Below are positions 12,506-23,524 of a stretch of 64,000 nt of DNA, piece by piece; position 1 is the stretch's first letter, and each line of letters begins with the position of its first letter. Under the pieces are notes generated by a model. It searched no databases. It worked only from the letters and a program-made list of their open reading frames with translations, and was not told the origin of the DNA. The position numbers and the translations under genes are program-made. The DNA comes from Caenorhabditis elegans (Eukaryota > Nematoda > Chromadorea > Rhabditida > Rhabditidae): assembly GCF_000002985.6 (NCBI RefSeq), contig NC_003280.10:13822501-13886500 (forward strand), given 5' to 3'.

Positions 12506-12611
12506 GACGGTGTGTTGATAAGTGGCGTTTCAATGGAGCGCACTTGCAATAGTTGTGAAATCAGTTAAAATTTTGCGCTAGTAATTCAAATCCACATATA
12601 TTATACATACA

Positions 12612-13161
12612 TTACTTTATTTTTACACAATTAATACAGGCATAGTTTTGCACTCGATTGAACTTGTCCGGGATTCTTCTAGGCCGCCGCCGGCGCCACC
12701 CCCTTGTTCGGGCACATTGCTTCAATGATATTTTCGTCGGTACATTGACTGTCTTCACAACAATATCATGTCCACAGCTCTTTTTAAAACCCTCCGCCGC
12801 AAAGCTGACCATATCGATTTCTTCGGCTTCCTCCTCAAACTTTACTCCATATCCTTGCGAAGCGTACTTGCACAGAGACTCCTTGATGTCCAGATCGGTA
12901 CACTCGTCCTTGCAGCACATCTTCCAAAGATCCACATCACTGCTGCGATCTGAAAAGCGATGATTCGGTTTTAACCTGCTAAGAATGATATAATAACATA
13001 CCTTTCTTCCCACTGCAAGCTTCAAAAGCGCGATGAACAAGATGGGATCCACAGGAACGATAGGGAAGGAAGGCCGCATTTGGGACCGGGTGAATTGGAT
13101 TGGCATTGGTGAGCACGGTGAGCATAGCAATGCTCAAGGCAATTGGCAGGAAAGCAGCCAT
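12612..13161 (-). CDS. ins-37: Insulin-like peptide precursor with long tail
   Basis: Two exons (13161-13002 and 12949-12612), joined G/AT in frame, give 165 residues. Residues 1-21 form a signal peptide (MAAFLPIALSIAMLTVLTNA). A B-chain-like segment RSCGSHLVHRAFEACSGKK follows with insulin spacing of its two cysteines. The A-chain-like segment is KMCCKDECTDLDIKESLCKY (CC-x3-C-x8-C). Almost no C-peptide separates them, as in several worm insulins. Unusually, about 90 further residues follow, with four more cysteines and a WRRRRPRR basic cluster. It should be a secreted ligand of the insulin receptor family pathway (DAF-2). The symbol rests on remembered position (F08G2.6) and fits. Confidence 0.85.
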
Positions 13162-13232
13162 GGTGTTCAATCGTCTATCCGGTTCGGGATGAGAGTTGAG
13201 GTATGATTCTTATTTTGTTTTCGATTTTGAGT

Positions 13233-13243
13233 GGGGGGGGGGG
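13233..13243 (+). repeat. Run of 11 G, upstream of ins-37
   Basis: A homopolymer G tract followed by AGGG, about 75 bases upstream of the ins-37 ATG. It could form a quadruplex. Confidence 0.9.
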
Positions 13244-13422
13244 AGGGAAATGCTTACAATTATGACCTATGGGTCACGTCTTTTACGTGGAGTGTCAATT
13301 TGGGAATAAGTTGAGTGACTTTTCTTATAGTTTTTAAAGGCCAAGTTAAAATTGAATGTCTATTTAACAACTATACTTTATTTTTTGAAAATTGATTTTT
13401 CACTATTCTGCAAGCTTATTTT

Positions 13423-13621
13423 GTCCCCTCGGGGACTGGGCCGAGCCCGGCAGCAGTGCAACGCCAGGACGACCCTTGGGAAGTCGGAGCAAGCCCCGAG
13501 TCTTCCCTAGGTTCCAAAAATCATATAACCTTTATTACACTCATTCGAGTGTATACCGTAGGTTAATACGATAAGAACAGATACTACACTTTGATCTTAG
13601 CTAATAAGCCGAAGAAGCGAT
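13423..13621 (-). ncRNA. U2 spliceosomal snRNA (copy 2)
   Basis: Looks identical through the RNA to the copy at 6793-6991: 5' ATCGCTTCTTCGG, branch-pairing GTAGTA, Sm-type site and the same 3' stems. The promoter matches to the proximal element (CGAGTTGTCGG, about 13663-13676) and then diverges, so this copy has an independent distal promoter. It lies between ins-37 and the 444-residue gene. Confidence 0.96.
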
Positions 13622-13690
13622 ACTGAATGGAGGAGAGGGTAGGGGTAGTGGGGAGCTGTGTACCGACAACTCGTGGGTGCGCGTGGAGCA
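13622..13690 (-). promoter_or_regulatory. U2 copy 2 promoter
   Basis: Shares CACGAGTTGTCGGTACAC and the CCCCACTACCCCTACCCTC tract with the other U2 genes. The polypyrimidine block lies between the proximal element and the RNA start. Confidence 0.7.
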
Positions 13691-13898
13691 CTCTTTGTTT
13701 CGTGGCCTAGAAAAGAAAGACAATTAGGTATGTCTTTGAATTAATTAAAAATCTTTATATAATAAATTAATTAAAATATGAAAAGTTCAAAGAAAAATCA
13801 ATAAATTAAATATTAGAACTCGGTGAAGTGAATAATTTCGAAAGTCCATAGGATTTTTACACGTGTAATCGGGGGGAGAAACTGTTGGGGAAACGTTA

Positions 13899-16800
13899 TT
13901 AATTAGCTGCAACTTTTTCGGGCTCTTTGGCGTCGTCTGGAGTCGTGCTGAAGCCGGAGTCCTTGCCCTGAAAGTAATTATAATTGTTTCAAGCGGAAAA
14001 TTTTAAATTTCCACCAAAACTCACCTCTTCAAGAGTTGTCAAATTGGATTTACTCAGGAAATCCGAGAGCTCAGCAGCTTCTTCATCATTTTTCAGTGTG
14101 CTCGTCGAGCCATGACACCTTGGAGACTCGATTTCCTCATCACGGAAGTTCTTCGTCTCATCCTGATCTTCATCATCATCATGGAAGAAGCTTGAGCTCG
14201 ATTGTTGTGGATTTTGCTGTGAAATTCCAGAAGTTGATGGGCCTTGAGATGTATTGAGTTCTAGAAGTGGAAGGGTTGGCGGAGCCGGAACAAGTGGAGC
14301 CAGGTAGCTGACGTCACTTGCTGGGACTAGGGATTCGCCTGGAAAATGGGAAAATTGAAGAAAAAAGTGCAAACATTTCGACATTTTTAGCAAAAGTTCT
14401 AGCCAAATTTCAAAAGTTTTGAGCAAAATTCTCAGAAAAATCGTCGATTTGGAGCAAAATTTTAAGCCAAATTTTGCCGTTTTTGAGCAATACTCTCATG
14501 CAAAATTTGACATTTTTGAGCATCATTGTTAGGGAAAATTGAAATTTCAAATTTTAACCGGAGCTACACGTGAAATTTTTTAGAAAAAACGTCGATTTGG
14601 AGCAATATTTTGAGCCAATTTTTGGTATTTTTGGGCAATATTTTAAGCCTAATTTTGACATTTTTGGAGCGCAATTGCAAAATTTTCAACCAAATTTTGA
14701 TATTCTTGAGCACAATTTCCATCCAAATTTCGACATTTTTGAGCCATGTTTTCAGTCAAATGTTGACATTTTTGAGCAAAATTTGTTAGGGAAGATTTTA
14801 ATGTTTAACTTTTAACCGGAGCTACACGTGAAAATTATCTGAAAAATCGTCGATTTGGAGAAAAATTTCCAGCCAAATTTTAACTTTAAAGTATTTGGCC
14901 TAAATTTAGGCCAAATTTTGACATTTTTTGAGCACAATTTTCTGTCAAATTTCGGCATTTTTTGAGCAAATTTTACAACCAAATTTTGACATTTTTGGCA
15001 AAAAGTTTAGCCAAATTTTGATATTTTTGGCAAACATTTTCTGTCAAATTTTGGCAATTTTAAGCAAATTTTCAGTCAAGTTTTATCATTTTGAGCGCAA
15101 CTTCCAACCAAAATTTGACATTTTTGAGCAAAATTGTCATCCGGATTGTGACATTTTTAGCGAAATTTTCAGCCAAATTTTGGCATTTTTAGAGCAAAAA
15201 AAATTCAGACAAAATTCTATTTTTCAAAACTAAAATTGTTTTTTCTTCAATTTTTCGCTGCACCATCTAGTATTGCCAGTAGGCGTTAAATACCTGCCTG
15301 CCTGCCTGACCATAAGGCGACCTCCGCCTGCCTCTCGCCTCAATCCGTGCCTTATGCTAAAACATATGTGAACTTTTTTTAAAAATTGCTTAATTAGATT
15401 TTCATTTTAAAAAAAAGTAAAAATTCAAAAAAGAAGCGAAAGACAGGCGTTTGGCGGGCAGGTTTCAGGCAGGCGGCAGGCCCTCAGAAAATTTCAGCAA
15501 AAAATTCAAACTCACCAGCTCCCCCATGAGTCGTATCCATTCCAGACGTTGTTGGAGTGTTCGAAGAGGAAATCGGATGCATAGGTGCCCCCATGAAAGA
15601 GTACCTCTGCGCGGAGCCCCCAGAATTCGGCTGAAACTGGAACATCTGCGGGAATTGTGGAGTGGCCGGTGGGAATCCGAACTGGGGCATTATGGGATTT
15701 CCAAACGGGATTTTATGCTCAGCTTCTTGCCATTTCCGCTTAAAATACTCGGTTTTCTTCTTCTCCTTATCCAGCTTCGCATTCGACTGTAACAACATTT
15801 TCACGAGGTCATCCTTCTCCTTCTCGAGCTCTTTAATCTGCCGATGGTCGTTTCTCTGCGTTCTCTCATAATTAAACAGTCTCTCCTCGTAGTGAGCTCG
15901 AATTTTCTTCTTCAAATCCTGATATCTCATCGATTTCTTATAGACCTCCTCTTCATCCTCCTCCTCGTCCTCCTCCTCTTCCGGATGGTGCCGCCGATGC
16001 TGATAGTGCCGGTGATAGCCGATCGGCGACGTGTTCTCACTTCCGTACTCTGACGTCTCCCACTGTTGATACCTGGGCGCTGCTCGGGAAGAGCTTGATG
16101 ACGTCATTTTCGAGGTGGATTGCACCATGTTGCTGCTCCGCCGGCGTTGATCTCGTGGCTCGCGGCGGAATGAGTCGACGTTGAAGGAGCGGCTGCTGCT
16201 TGGGGCTTCTTCCTCGATATATCTGCAAATTTGAGATTAAGGATTTTTTGATACATGGCCGAATCTAAAATGTATCGGTGGCCTAGTTTTCCTGGTTTCC
16301 AGGTTTCTAGGCCACGTAAGAAAATTCAGCATACGATAGGCTTCTTCCTTATACCCTTGAATTGTAGTTGCCAAACTCTAAATTCAATAACTATCGAAAA
16401 AAATTGGTGGCCGAGTTTTCATTTTTCTAGGCCACGAGGCAAGTTTTGACTATAATGGACCTTTTACTTTTTTAGGCCACGTAGCTAAAACCAATTTATA
16501 ATGAATACCAAGATGCTTTTTCGATTCAAAATTGATCAAATTTTCTGTATGGACGCCGACAAAAATTGGTGGCCGAGTTTTCTTATTTTCTAGGCCACAT
16601 AACAAATTTTGGCCTATGATGGATCATTGTCATTTAACAGTTGAATTTTTTTTAACATTGTTATTGCGCTACATGGCCGTGAAAAAATTGATGGCCGAGT
16701 TTTCTCGTTTTCTAGGCCATGTAGCTAAAACCGACTTATAGTGAATTTCAAGGTGCTTTTTTTGGTGAATTGTGATTCAAAATCGACCAGATTTTCTGCA

Positions 16801-18569
16801 TGGCCGTGGACAAAAATTGGCGGCCGAGTTTTTTCGTTTTCTAGGCCGCCATACAACAAAAATTTTTTAAACATTTTTATTCCAAAAATTTTAAGAAATC
16901 CTAAAATTGGTGGCCGAACATTCACTTTTCTAGGCCACAAGCATACTGTAACTTTTGTAAAAAAAATTGTATTTATTGTAAAAAAAATTAATTTTTTTTT
17001 TAATTTCGCTTTTTATTACTTCTTACATAAATTGTTGACATTTTTCAAAAATCTCAGTATTTCCCGTCATAGGCCCCTCCGCAATTCGCAATAAATTCAA
17101 GTTGATAGGGTTCCCCACACACATATGTTTCCCATCACGAATAATGTGCTTTCAAAGTTATTAGACCCCTTCCTCCTTCACACATAAATCAATAAATCAA
17201 TAAAACTCACTCTCCGGGACAACTCTTGGGACCGCGCCGGACACGAGCCGACGCATTTTGGGTGTGATAGGCGGCGGTTGGTGGGAGCATACTGTCATCT
17301 TGGAAACGGGCTCCGCGAGCCATTGATCGCGATGAAGAGGACGGAGCTGCTCGGATTGATCGGCGGGATGTGTCGCGGTCCTGGAATTATTTCATTAACT
17401 TAAAAGGAAAATTACCCTAATTTGCGGTTACAGATATTTGGAAGTTGTCAACTTACAGAAGATTTCAATACACTGTAACTTTTTTGAAAATTTAGGTATT
17501 AATCATTTGCAGGTTTACAACATGTATAAAATATTCTTAACTTTAGTTTGCCAGTTGAAAATTTTTTGTTAGCTTTTACAGTTTTCGAAATATGAAAGCT
17601 GAAACGCAGGTACCAAAAAATGGAGGAAGAGGGGTGGTTGACTTCAAACCAGGGGTGTGCGGCAAATTTGGCGAATTTGCCGAGCTCGGCAAATTTTGAG
17701 ATTTGCCGCACACCCCTGCTTCAAACAGCTGTAACTTTTTTAGGAGTTTAGTTAATAAAAAGTTGTTAACTAACAAATTGTGCGAAATTTTATGCTCCAT
17801 ATTTTGTCAGTAAAAATTTTTTCTAGCTTTCATAGTTTCCGAGATATGAACGCTCAAATGCTAGTTCTGAAATATGAAGGGAAGTTGGTTGACTTCAAAC
17901 GACTGTAACTTTTCTAAAAATTTAGGGAATAAAAAGTTGTCAACTAACAAAATGTGCGAAATTTTATGCTTCATATTTTGTCAGTAAAAACATTTTTACT
18001 AGCTTTCATAGTTTTCGAGATATGGAAGCTCAAACACTAGTCTCAAAAAATAGGCATAGGGAGGGGGTGGTCAACTTTAGACGGCTGTAACTTTTTTGAG
18101 AATTTAGTTTTAAAAAAGTTGTCAACTAATAAAATGTGTTAAATTTTATGCAAAATCTTTTTTAGTGAGAAAATTTTTTCTAGCTCTTATAGTTTTCGAG
18201 ATATGGAAGCTCAAAAAATAGTATCAAAAAACAGCAAACGTTGAAAGGGGAAGAGGTTCTTCAAACGGCTGTAACTTCTACAATAATTTAGCTAAAAAAA
18301 AGTTTTTAACTAACAAAATGTGCAAAATTTTATGCTCCATATTTTGTAATTTAACACTTTTTTTACAACTATCATGGTTCTTGAGATATTTTAGTTTCAA
18401 AAAAATTTACACTTTACGATTTTTTGTTCAATTTTGAGTGAGTTTTCAATTTTACAATTTTTTGTTAAAATAAAGTTTCAAATCCAAACCTTACCATATT
18501 CTCATGATCCTCGTCTCCTTTGCTGTGGCTCTTCTTGTGGCCGAACAAGTTTCGGAACAGGTTCGCCAT
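13899..18569 (-). CDS. 444-residue coiled-coil, low-complexity protein, unknown
   Basis: Five coding exons: 18569-18495, 17380-17211, 16222-15516, 14338-14025 and 13967-13899. All junctions use GT..AG and keep frame, giving MANLFRNLFGHKKSHSKG to EPEKVAAN. Residues about 26-160 are Ser/Arg-rich and disordered; about 162-176 are almost all Glu/Asp; about 178-255 form a Lys/Glu-rich coiled coil (KELEKEKDDLVKMLLQSNAK). Then come a Pro/Phe/Gln-rich stretch (QFPQMFQFQPN) and a Ser/Asp/Glu tail. No enzyme or membrane motif is seen, so a scaffold role is only a guess. TTTTATTGCAG ends 13 bases before the ATG and is the likely trans-splice site; a longer 5' isoform is possible. Confidence 0.8.
14345..15240. 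repeat. Tandem repeats in intron 4 of the 444-residue gene
   Basis: A degenerate unit of about 35 bases (TTTTGAGCAAAATTTTCAGCC, then AAATTTTGACAT) is repeated some 20 times. Two larger copies begin TTTTAACCGGAGCTACACGTG, at about 14555 and 14811. At 15285-15350 a CTGCCTGCCTGCCTGAC stretch follows, resembling one at 19555-19585. Confidence 0.85.
16240..16970. repeat. GTGGCCGAGTTTTC...CTAGGCCAC repeats in intron 2
   Basis: Six diverged copies begin at about 16272, 16407, 16567, 16690, 16819 and 16909. Each has a left part AAAATTGGTGGCCGAGTTTTC and a right part TTTCTAGGCCAC that can pair (GTGGCC/GGCCAC) into a short hairpin about 30 bases long. Confidence 0.85.
17440..18420. repeat. Tandem repeat of about 180 bases in intron 1
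   Basis: Five copies are anchored by CTTCAAACGGCTGTAACTTT at about 17466 (partial), 17719, 17892, 18073 and 18262, spaced about 176-189 bases apart. Each continues with AAGTTGTCAACTAACAAAAT, TTTTATGCTCCATATTTTGT and CATAGTTTTCGAGATATGGA. A hAT-like element has inserted between the first two. Confidence 0.85.
17642..17726. mobile_element. hAT-like miniature inverted-repeat element with 8-bp target duplication
   Basis: The element occupies 17650-17718 (69 bases) and has termini CAGGGGTGTGCGGCAAATTT and its complement (TTGCCGCACACCCCTG). CTTCAAAC is present on both sides (17642-17649 and 17719-17726) as an 8-bp target duplication. 8-bp duplications and CAGGG termini are typical of hAT transposons. 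Too short to encode a transposase. Confidence 0.85.
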
Positions 18570-19035
18570 AGTAGCTCCGGCGCTGCAATAAAATAAGCTG
18601 AGGTCGGAGCCAAAAATTAAAACAGTTGGTGTATTGCGGTGGTTGATGGTGAAGGTGTAATGTAAGTACTAATAACAAAGAATAGGGTGGACAAGAGAGA
18701 TCAAAAGAGATGGGAGACGTAGAGAAAATACCAACCAATAAATAAGAGCAGAGACGGGTTGGGTGTGCTCTTGGCGTGGGGGAGGTAAGAAGAGGGAATA
18801 GGTCAGATTGCTGTACAGGTGTATGGGTGCAGCCTCTTGTAACTGTGAATAACAACAGCGTGTACTTGAGTATTGGCTATTAGAAATTATACATACATTG
18901 GTCAAATAGTGTGGGTTATCAGTGGAGCGCAGTTGCTGTGATTTGAAATTTTAAAATTATACTTTACTAAAACATTAGAAAGTTTTTGAATAAAACTCTC
19001 TAAAATATCTTAGAATTTCAAAAAAGCGAATTTTT
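18570..19035. other. 5' region of the 444-residue gene
   Basis: No coding exon is supported. It contains a polypyrimidine-rich minus strand, GTAAGTAC at 18663 and a GTGGAGCGCAGTTGC motif at about 18921 that recurs elsewhere in the window. It may hold the promoter or a non-coding exon. Confidence 0.4.
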
Positions 19036-19370
19036 TAGGCCCAGGATCAAGCTTAGGATTAAGTTCAGGCTAAGGCTTAGGCTTAAGCTTAGATTTGGCC
19101 TTAGTCTTAGGCTTAGGCTTAGGCTTAGGTTTAGGATCAGGCTTAGGCTCAGGCTTACGCTCATGCTTAGAAGTAGGCTTAGACTTAGGCCTAGGATCCG
19201 GCTTAGTCTTAGTCTTTAGTTTAGGCTTAGGCTTGGGATTTGGCTTAAGCTTTGGCTTCGACTTAGGCTAGGCTTAGGCTTATGTTTTGGCTTAGGCTTA
19301 GGCTTAGGCTTAGGTACAGGCTGAGGCGTAGGTTTAGGTTTAGATTTAGGCTTAGGCTGAGGCTTAGGCT
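19036..19370 (+). repeat. Interstitial telomere-like repeat (degenerate TTAGGC)
   Basis: About 335 bases of TTAGGC hexamers, the nematode telomere repeat, with many substitutions (TTAGGA, TCAGGC, TTTGGC, TTAGTC). TTAGGC is on the plus strand. A second, shorter block lies at 34935-35013 on the opposite strand. Confidence 0.9.
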
Positions 19371-20333
19371 GGAATTTTATATGCTTAAAAACATTGACTA
19401 AAGTTGATTGAGCTTTAAAAAAATTACCAAAATTAGGTTTTGGTCAACTTTCAAAAATTTAGCATATAAAAAATTTTTTAAAAATGTCAAAAAATGTTTT
19501 ATTTTGGTCATTTTTGCACGGTATGAGTAATTTGAGACTATAGCTTTGTTTTCATGCCTACATGCCTGCCTACCTGCCTGCCTACTTTTTGCTAAAGGTG
19601 GACGCAGTTCAAAACTATTGGAAAATCAAATAATGAAAAGTTTCAGAAAAAAAAACAGTATTTGAAAATATGTGCAAAGTAACTATTCAATTTTATCTTT
19701 AAAAAACTCTGAAATTACAAAACGAATTTTAAAATCTCAGAAAAAATTTCAAAAAATTGTCAGTAGATTACAAAAAAGTCGATAATCTCCAGACCCCTTT
19801 TTTATAAAGTGACAAATATATTGTTTCTTTTGGGAAGCTGGTTTTTTGCAGAGTAGATAAGATAGTTTTCAGATATCACACATATTGCTCAAAAATTCTT
19901 AGATAAGACAGCTCCGTGCATGTTTTTTGAAAATATTTGAAAATAGGTAACTAGGGAATTGGAATAGTCGAATAAAATCGGCGTCAAGATGACACAGTTC
20001 TCTTTTCCTTTTTCACTGCCCCTCAACCCTCTTCAACGCCTAAAAAAACTTCAAAAAAAGCCGACTGTCTGGCCTCTAATTAGGTGACACCCACCCGATC
20101 TATGGGAGAGAGAGGAGGCAGCTATTGATACCTACTTTGAAGAAGAAGAGGGAAGGATGTCTAAGGTGCTATTTGTCGAGAAAACAGGAAGAAGATCAAA
20201 TGTGCCGAAGAGGTAAAAGTAGGGCAAATAGGGTAGAGGACAAAGTGTCAAAAGTGCCGAAAATGTAAACTTTGACACTAGGAATTTAGGAATTTTGTTC
20301 GGTTTAGTATTGTGAAACATGTTTTGGAAACAG
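19371..20333. other. Intergenic, no gene seen
   Basis: Low-complexity AT sequence with a CCTGCCTACCTGCCTGCC stretch at about 19564. A more complex block (about 19980-20250) contains GGCCTCTAATTAGGTGACACCCACC; it may be regulatory. Open frames on the minus strand here look non-coding. Confidence 0.4.
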
Positions 20334-20515
20334 CACGTGGTGTCAGGCTGTCTCATTGCGGTTTGATCAACAAAAAATGCGGCAATATCGTTCCAGAAAA
20401 TTGTGACGTCCGCACGTTCTTAACCATGCGAAATCAAATGAGCTGTCTGCGTCTCTTCTCCCGCATTTAATGTAGATCAAACCGAAATGAGACATTCTGT
20501 CTCCACGTGAAACAG
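20328..20515. mobile_element. CACGTGG-ended miniature element, copy 1
   Basis: The element is 20334-20509 (176 bases). Imperfect inverted termini: CACGTGGTGTCAGGCTGTCTCATT...CGGTTTGATC on the left and GATCAAACCG...CCACGTG on the right. AAACAG flanks both sides (20328-20333 and 20510-20515). Internal GACGTC and CGTTCTTAACCATG are shared with copies at 23336 and 32226. Confidence 0.88.
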
Positions 20516-20519
20516 TCGG

Positions 20520-20900
20520 AATCAGGGGTGAGCGGCAAATTGCCGGTTTGCCGATTTGCCGAAAATTTTCAATTCCGGCAATTTGTCGGTTTGCCGATTT
20601 GCCAGAAATTTTCAATTCCGGCAAATTGCAGGTTTGCCGATTTGATCGAAGTTTGTTAGAGGGATTCTTTTATAAGACGATAACATTTAAAATAGTGCCT
20701 TTTTGAAATTTTTTCCTGTTTTCTTTAGATATTTTTATAGAATTTTCTTACTTTTCAAAATAGATGCAGGAACATTCATAGGGTGCGTACACTTTTGCCG
20801 ATTGAAATTGAAATTCTGAAATTTCCAAAAAAGTGCAAAACCGTTGCTGATTTTCCGGAAAACCTCATTCCCGGCAATTGGCCGATTTGCCCGAAATTTT
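20520..20900. repeat. CCGGCAATTTGCCGATT repeats with one hAT-like end
   Basis: CAGGGGTGAGCGGCAAATTG at 20524 resembles the left terminus of the hAT-like elements, but no matching right end was found. The remainder is the abundant CCGGCAA repeat family. Confidence 0.6.
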
Positions 20901-21779
20901 TAAGTTGTAAATATTTTGACATTTTTCAAATTGTTAGGTAGTAGTAGGAAGTTTGCTTAAAATAATAAAAATATGGGTCCCATGCCGATAATTTTTCAAA
21001 ATAAATCAAAATCAATTTTTTTTGTTTGCAAAATAAAAAAAATTACAAAATTTTTACTGCAATTTTTTACCACATTTTTAAAATTTTTTAAAAATCTATT
21101 TTCTATTTTTAGATATTCAAAAGTTATGTGTTCTAGTCAAAACTATTCCCGACTGGGTTGTAAATCACTCTGGCAAACACCTCAAACTATTAGTTCCTTA
21201 TCATATTCTACTCTACTACTTTATCATCTAATCCGCTTTAGGCCTTTCCGTTCAGGACCCTCATATTAATAAAATGTTGGTAAAAAAAAAGGGAAAACTG
21301 GAGGAAACGGCAATAAATTGAGAGCAAGGCGATGGGGGGTGGGCAAAAGCTGGGGCAGTTTTGAGAATTAATGGGAATTTGTGGAGAAGGATTCACAAGA
21401 TTGACGATGCGGAATTGAGATGATGAACTTTTCGAGAAATTTGTCAATTTTTAGGGTCCTTTTTTTTAATTTTCAGTGATTTCAAACAAAAAACATTTTT
21501 TGCCCAAAAAAAAGGAGAGTTATTAGATGGCTGAAAAAAAATTGGGCAAAAATAAAAAGTTGTCTAAATTTGTTGAAAACGGGTAATTCATGTATGCTGA
21601 ATTCAGAAAATCTATGTTTAGCCCATCGAAAACTATTATAAAGTGGCAAAAATTCATATCAATCTCCGAACACTATTGACCCTAAATGACAGAATACAGT
21701 CTCAAAATACCGAATATAACTGTAGCAAAATTTCTAAAAATTTCCTAAAAATTTCCTAAATTTTTTTTGTTAATTTTTT
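20901..21779. other. AT-rich intergenic, no gene seen
   Basis: Nothing beyond low-complexity sequence is supported. Confidence 0.5.
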
Positions 21780-22135
21780 TTTAATTTGAAAAAAGGACTG
21801 AATTATTTTCGAATTCCCGCGCACAGTAGTGACGTCATTTTTAACATTTTTTCGGTTTCTGCAATATTGATTGGCCTCAATTTGAAAAAATTTTAAGACA
21901 TTTTTCTGCGCAGAAAATTGAAAATCTAAAATTGGCCTAAAAATCAATAATAAAAAATTTAAAGTTAAAAAAAATTGTGGGAAAATGTCTGAAAAATTGA
22001 TAAATTATGTAGGTTTCTAATTATAAAACACAGAAAAAATGAAAAAAACAAACATCAATATTGCCGAGAAAATGCAACAATGTCAAAAATGACGTCATTC
22101 ATTCGCCCGGAAATTCAAAAATAAATCAGCCTTTT
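21780..22135. repeat. Imperfect foldback element containing TGACGTCA
   Basis: The left arm at about 21780-21880 (GACTGAATTATTTTCGAATTC...TGACGTCATTTTTAACATT...GCAATATTGATT) is complementary, with differences, to about 22045-22130. Both arms carry TGACGTCATTTTT. Confidence 0.7.
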
Positions 22136-22905
22136 TTGAAAAAAATTTTTTCGGCATATTGCAGGAATCGAAAAATTCCGGCAAATCGGCAAATTGCCGG
22201 AATTGAATATTTAGCAGTTAAATTTTGTATATGCACGGGCTTCTAATTTCCCTCCATTTTGCAAATGGAAAAGGTGGCCGTGAAAGAAGCGAACCTCGAC
22301 CGGGGGTCGCGGTTTGATTTTTTTTTGTTTTTTTGATTTTGTATTTCATTTATGCATTATATTAAATAAAAGCAACGAAAATGCGAAATTGTATATGTCA
22401 AAAAGTTTTCGAAAATCTGAAAACTGGCCTGGAACAAAAAATAATTTTATGCCAAAAGCAACAAACGAATAAACCAACAAAAAAAAATCAAAAAAAATTA
22501 TTGATTTTCTTAAAAATATGGCAAAATATCGATTTTTATATATTTTTTCACATTAGTTTACTAAAATCCTTCCAAGCCTACTTGTAAAAATAAACAATTA
22601 ATTTTATAATTACTACATCCCCCTCTGAAAAAAGTACCCCACTTGACACATTTTTCCAAATTCAAGTCACCAATTTTACCGCTACTTTACACATTTTTCC
22701 AATGCAAAAACCTAAAGCAACAATAAAAAAAGTTTAGAATATCAAAAGACCGTAGCCGAAAGCATGTTGCGGTCGTCAAATTTCCGTGTTACGCCATATC
22801 ATGCACCTGTTGCAATCCAGATGGTTGCTTTCGTTAATTGCTTTCTTTTGGTGGCTACCCGCTGGTTATTGCCATGCTAATTTTGAGATTAAGTAAGCTT
22901 TTTTG
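22136..22905. other. AT-rich intergenic, no gene seen
   Basis: Contains a few CCGGCAAATCGGCAAATTGC repeats (22175-22205) and a unique GC-richer block at about 22735-22900. No gene is supported. Confidence 0.4.
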
Positions 22906-23270
22906 GACTTTTTTGGCGGGAAATTCAAATTTTCTATGAAAATTTGAAAAAAAAATTCGTTCGGTTTCTCAAATTAAAAAACCAACTTTTTTCGTAAAAA
23001 GTGTTTGGCTGGAAATCCAATTTTTAGAAAGAAACAATTTTGGCAGGAAATTCAAACTTTTTGTGAAAACATTTTGGCGGGAAATTCGAATTTTTTGTGA
23101 GAACATTTTGGCGGGAAATTCGAATTTTCTGAGAAAAACAATTGGCTGTAAATTAAAATTTTCAAAAAACAAAATTTGGTGGGAAATTGAAATTTCTGAG
23201 AAAAAAGTATTGGCGGGAAACTCAAATTTCGTTTTAAAACATTTTGGCGGGAAATTCAAATTTTCTGATA
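22906..23270. repeat. Tandem array of TTTTGGCGGGAAATTC units
   Basis: About eight units of 33-38 bases carry TTTTGGCGGGAAATTCAAAT or a close variant, at about 22911, 23037, 23071, 23107, 23143, 23176, 23209 and 23242. TTTGGCGGGAAA is the textbook E2F/DP binding site; four units keep it intact. Confidence 0.85.
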
Positions 23271-23329
23271 AAAGTTTTTGAAAAATTTTTGGCTAATGCA
23301 AATGCGCTCCACTGGCACTAAACTTTTAT

Positions 23330-23524
23330 AAAATCCACGTGGTGTCAGAGTGTCTCATTTCGGTTTGATCTGCATAGATCTAAAAATGCGGAAGTTGAGA
23401 CGCAGAGTTCTCAACTGATTTGACACGGCTAAGAACGTGCTGACGTCACATTTCTTGGACGAAAAATTCCCACAATTTTTGTAGATCAAACCGTAATGGG
23501 ACAACCTGACACCACGTTAAAATC
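23330..23524. mobile_element. CACGTGG-ended miniature element, copy 2
   Basis: The element is 23336-23518 (183 bases), with termini CACGTGGTGTCAGAGTGTCT and GACAACCTGACACCACGTT. AAAATC is duplicated on both sides (23330-23335 and 23519-23524). The interior shares CATTTCGGTTTGATCT, GACGCAGA and TGACGTCAC with copies 1 and 3. Confidence 0.9.

Noticed and set aside
18502-18905. Minus-strand open frames of 78 and 117 codons upstream of the 444-residue gene
   Set aside because: They overlap the true first exon in another frame and show no motif; they lie in the likely promoter or leader.
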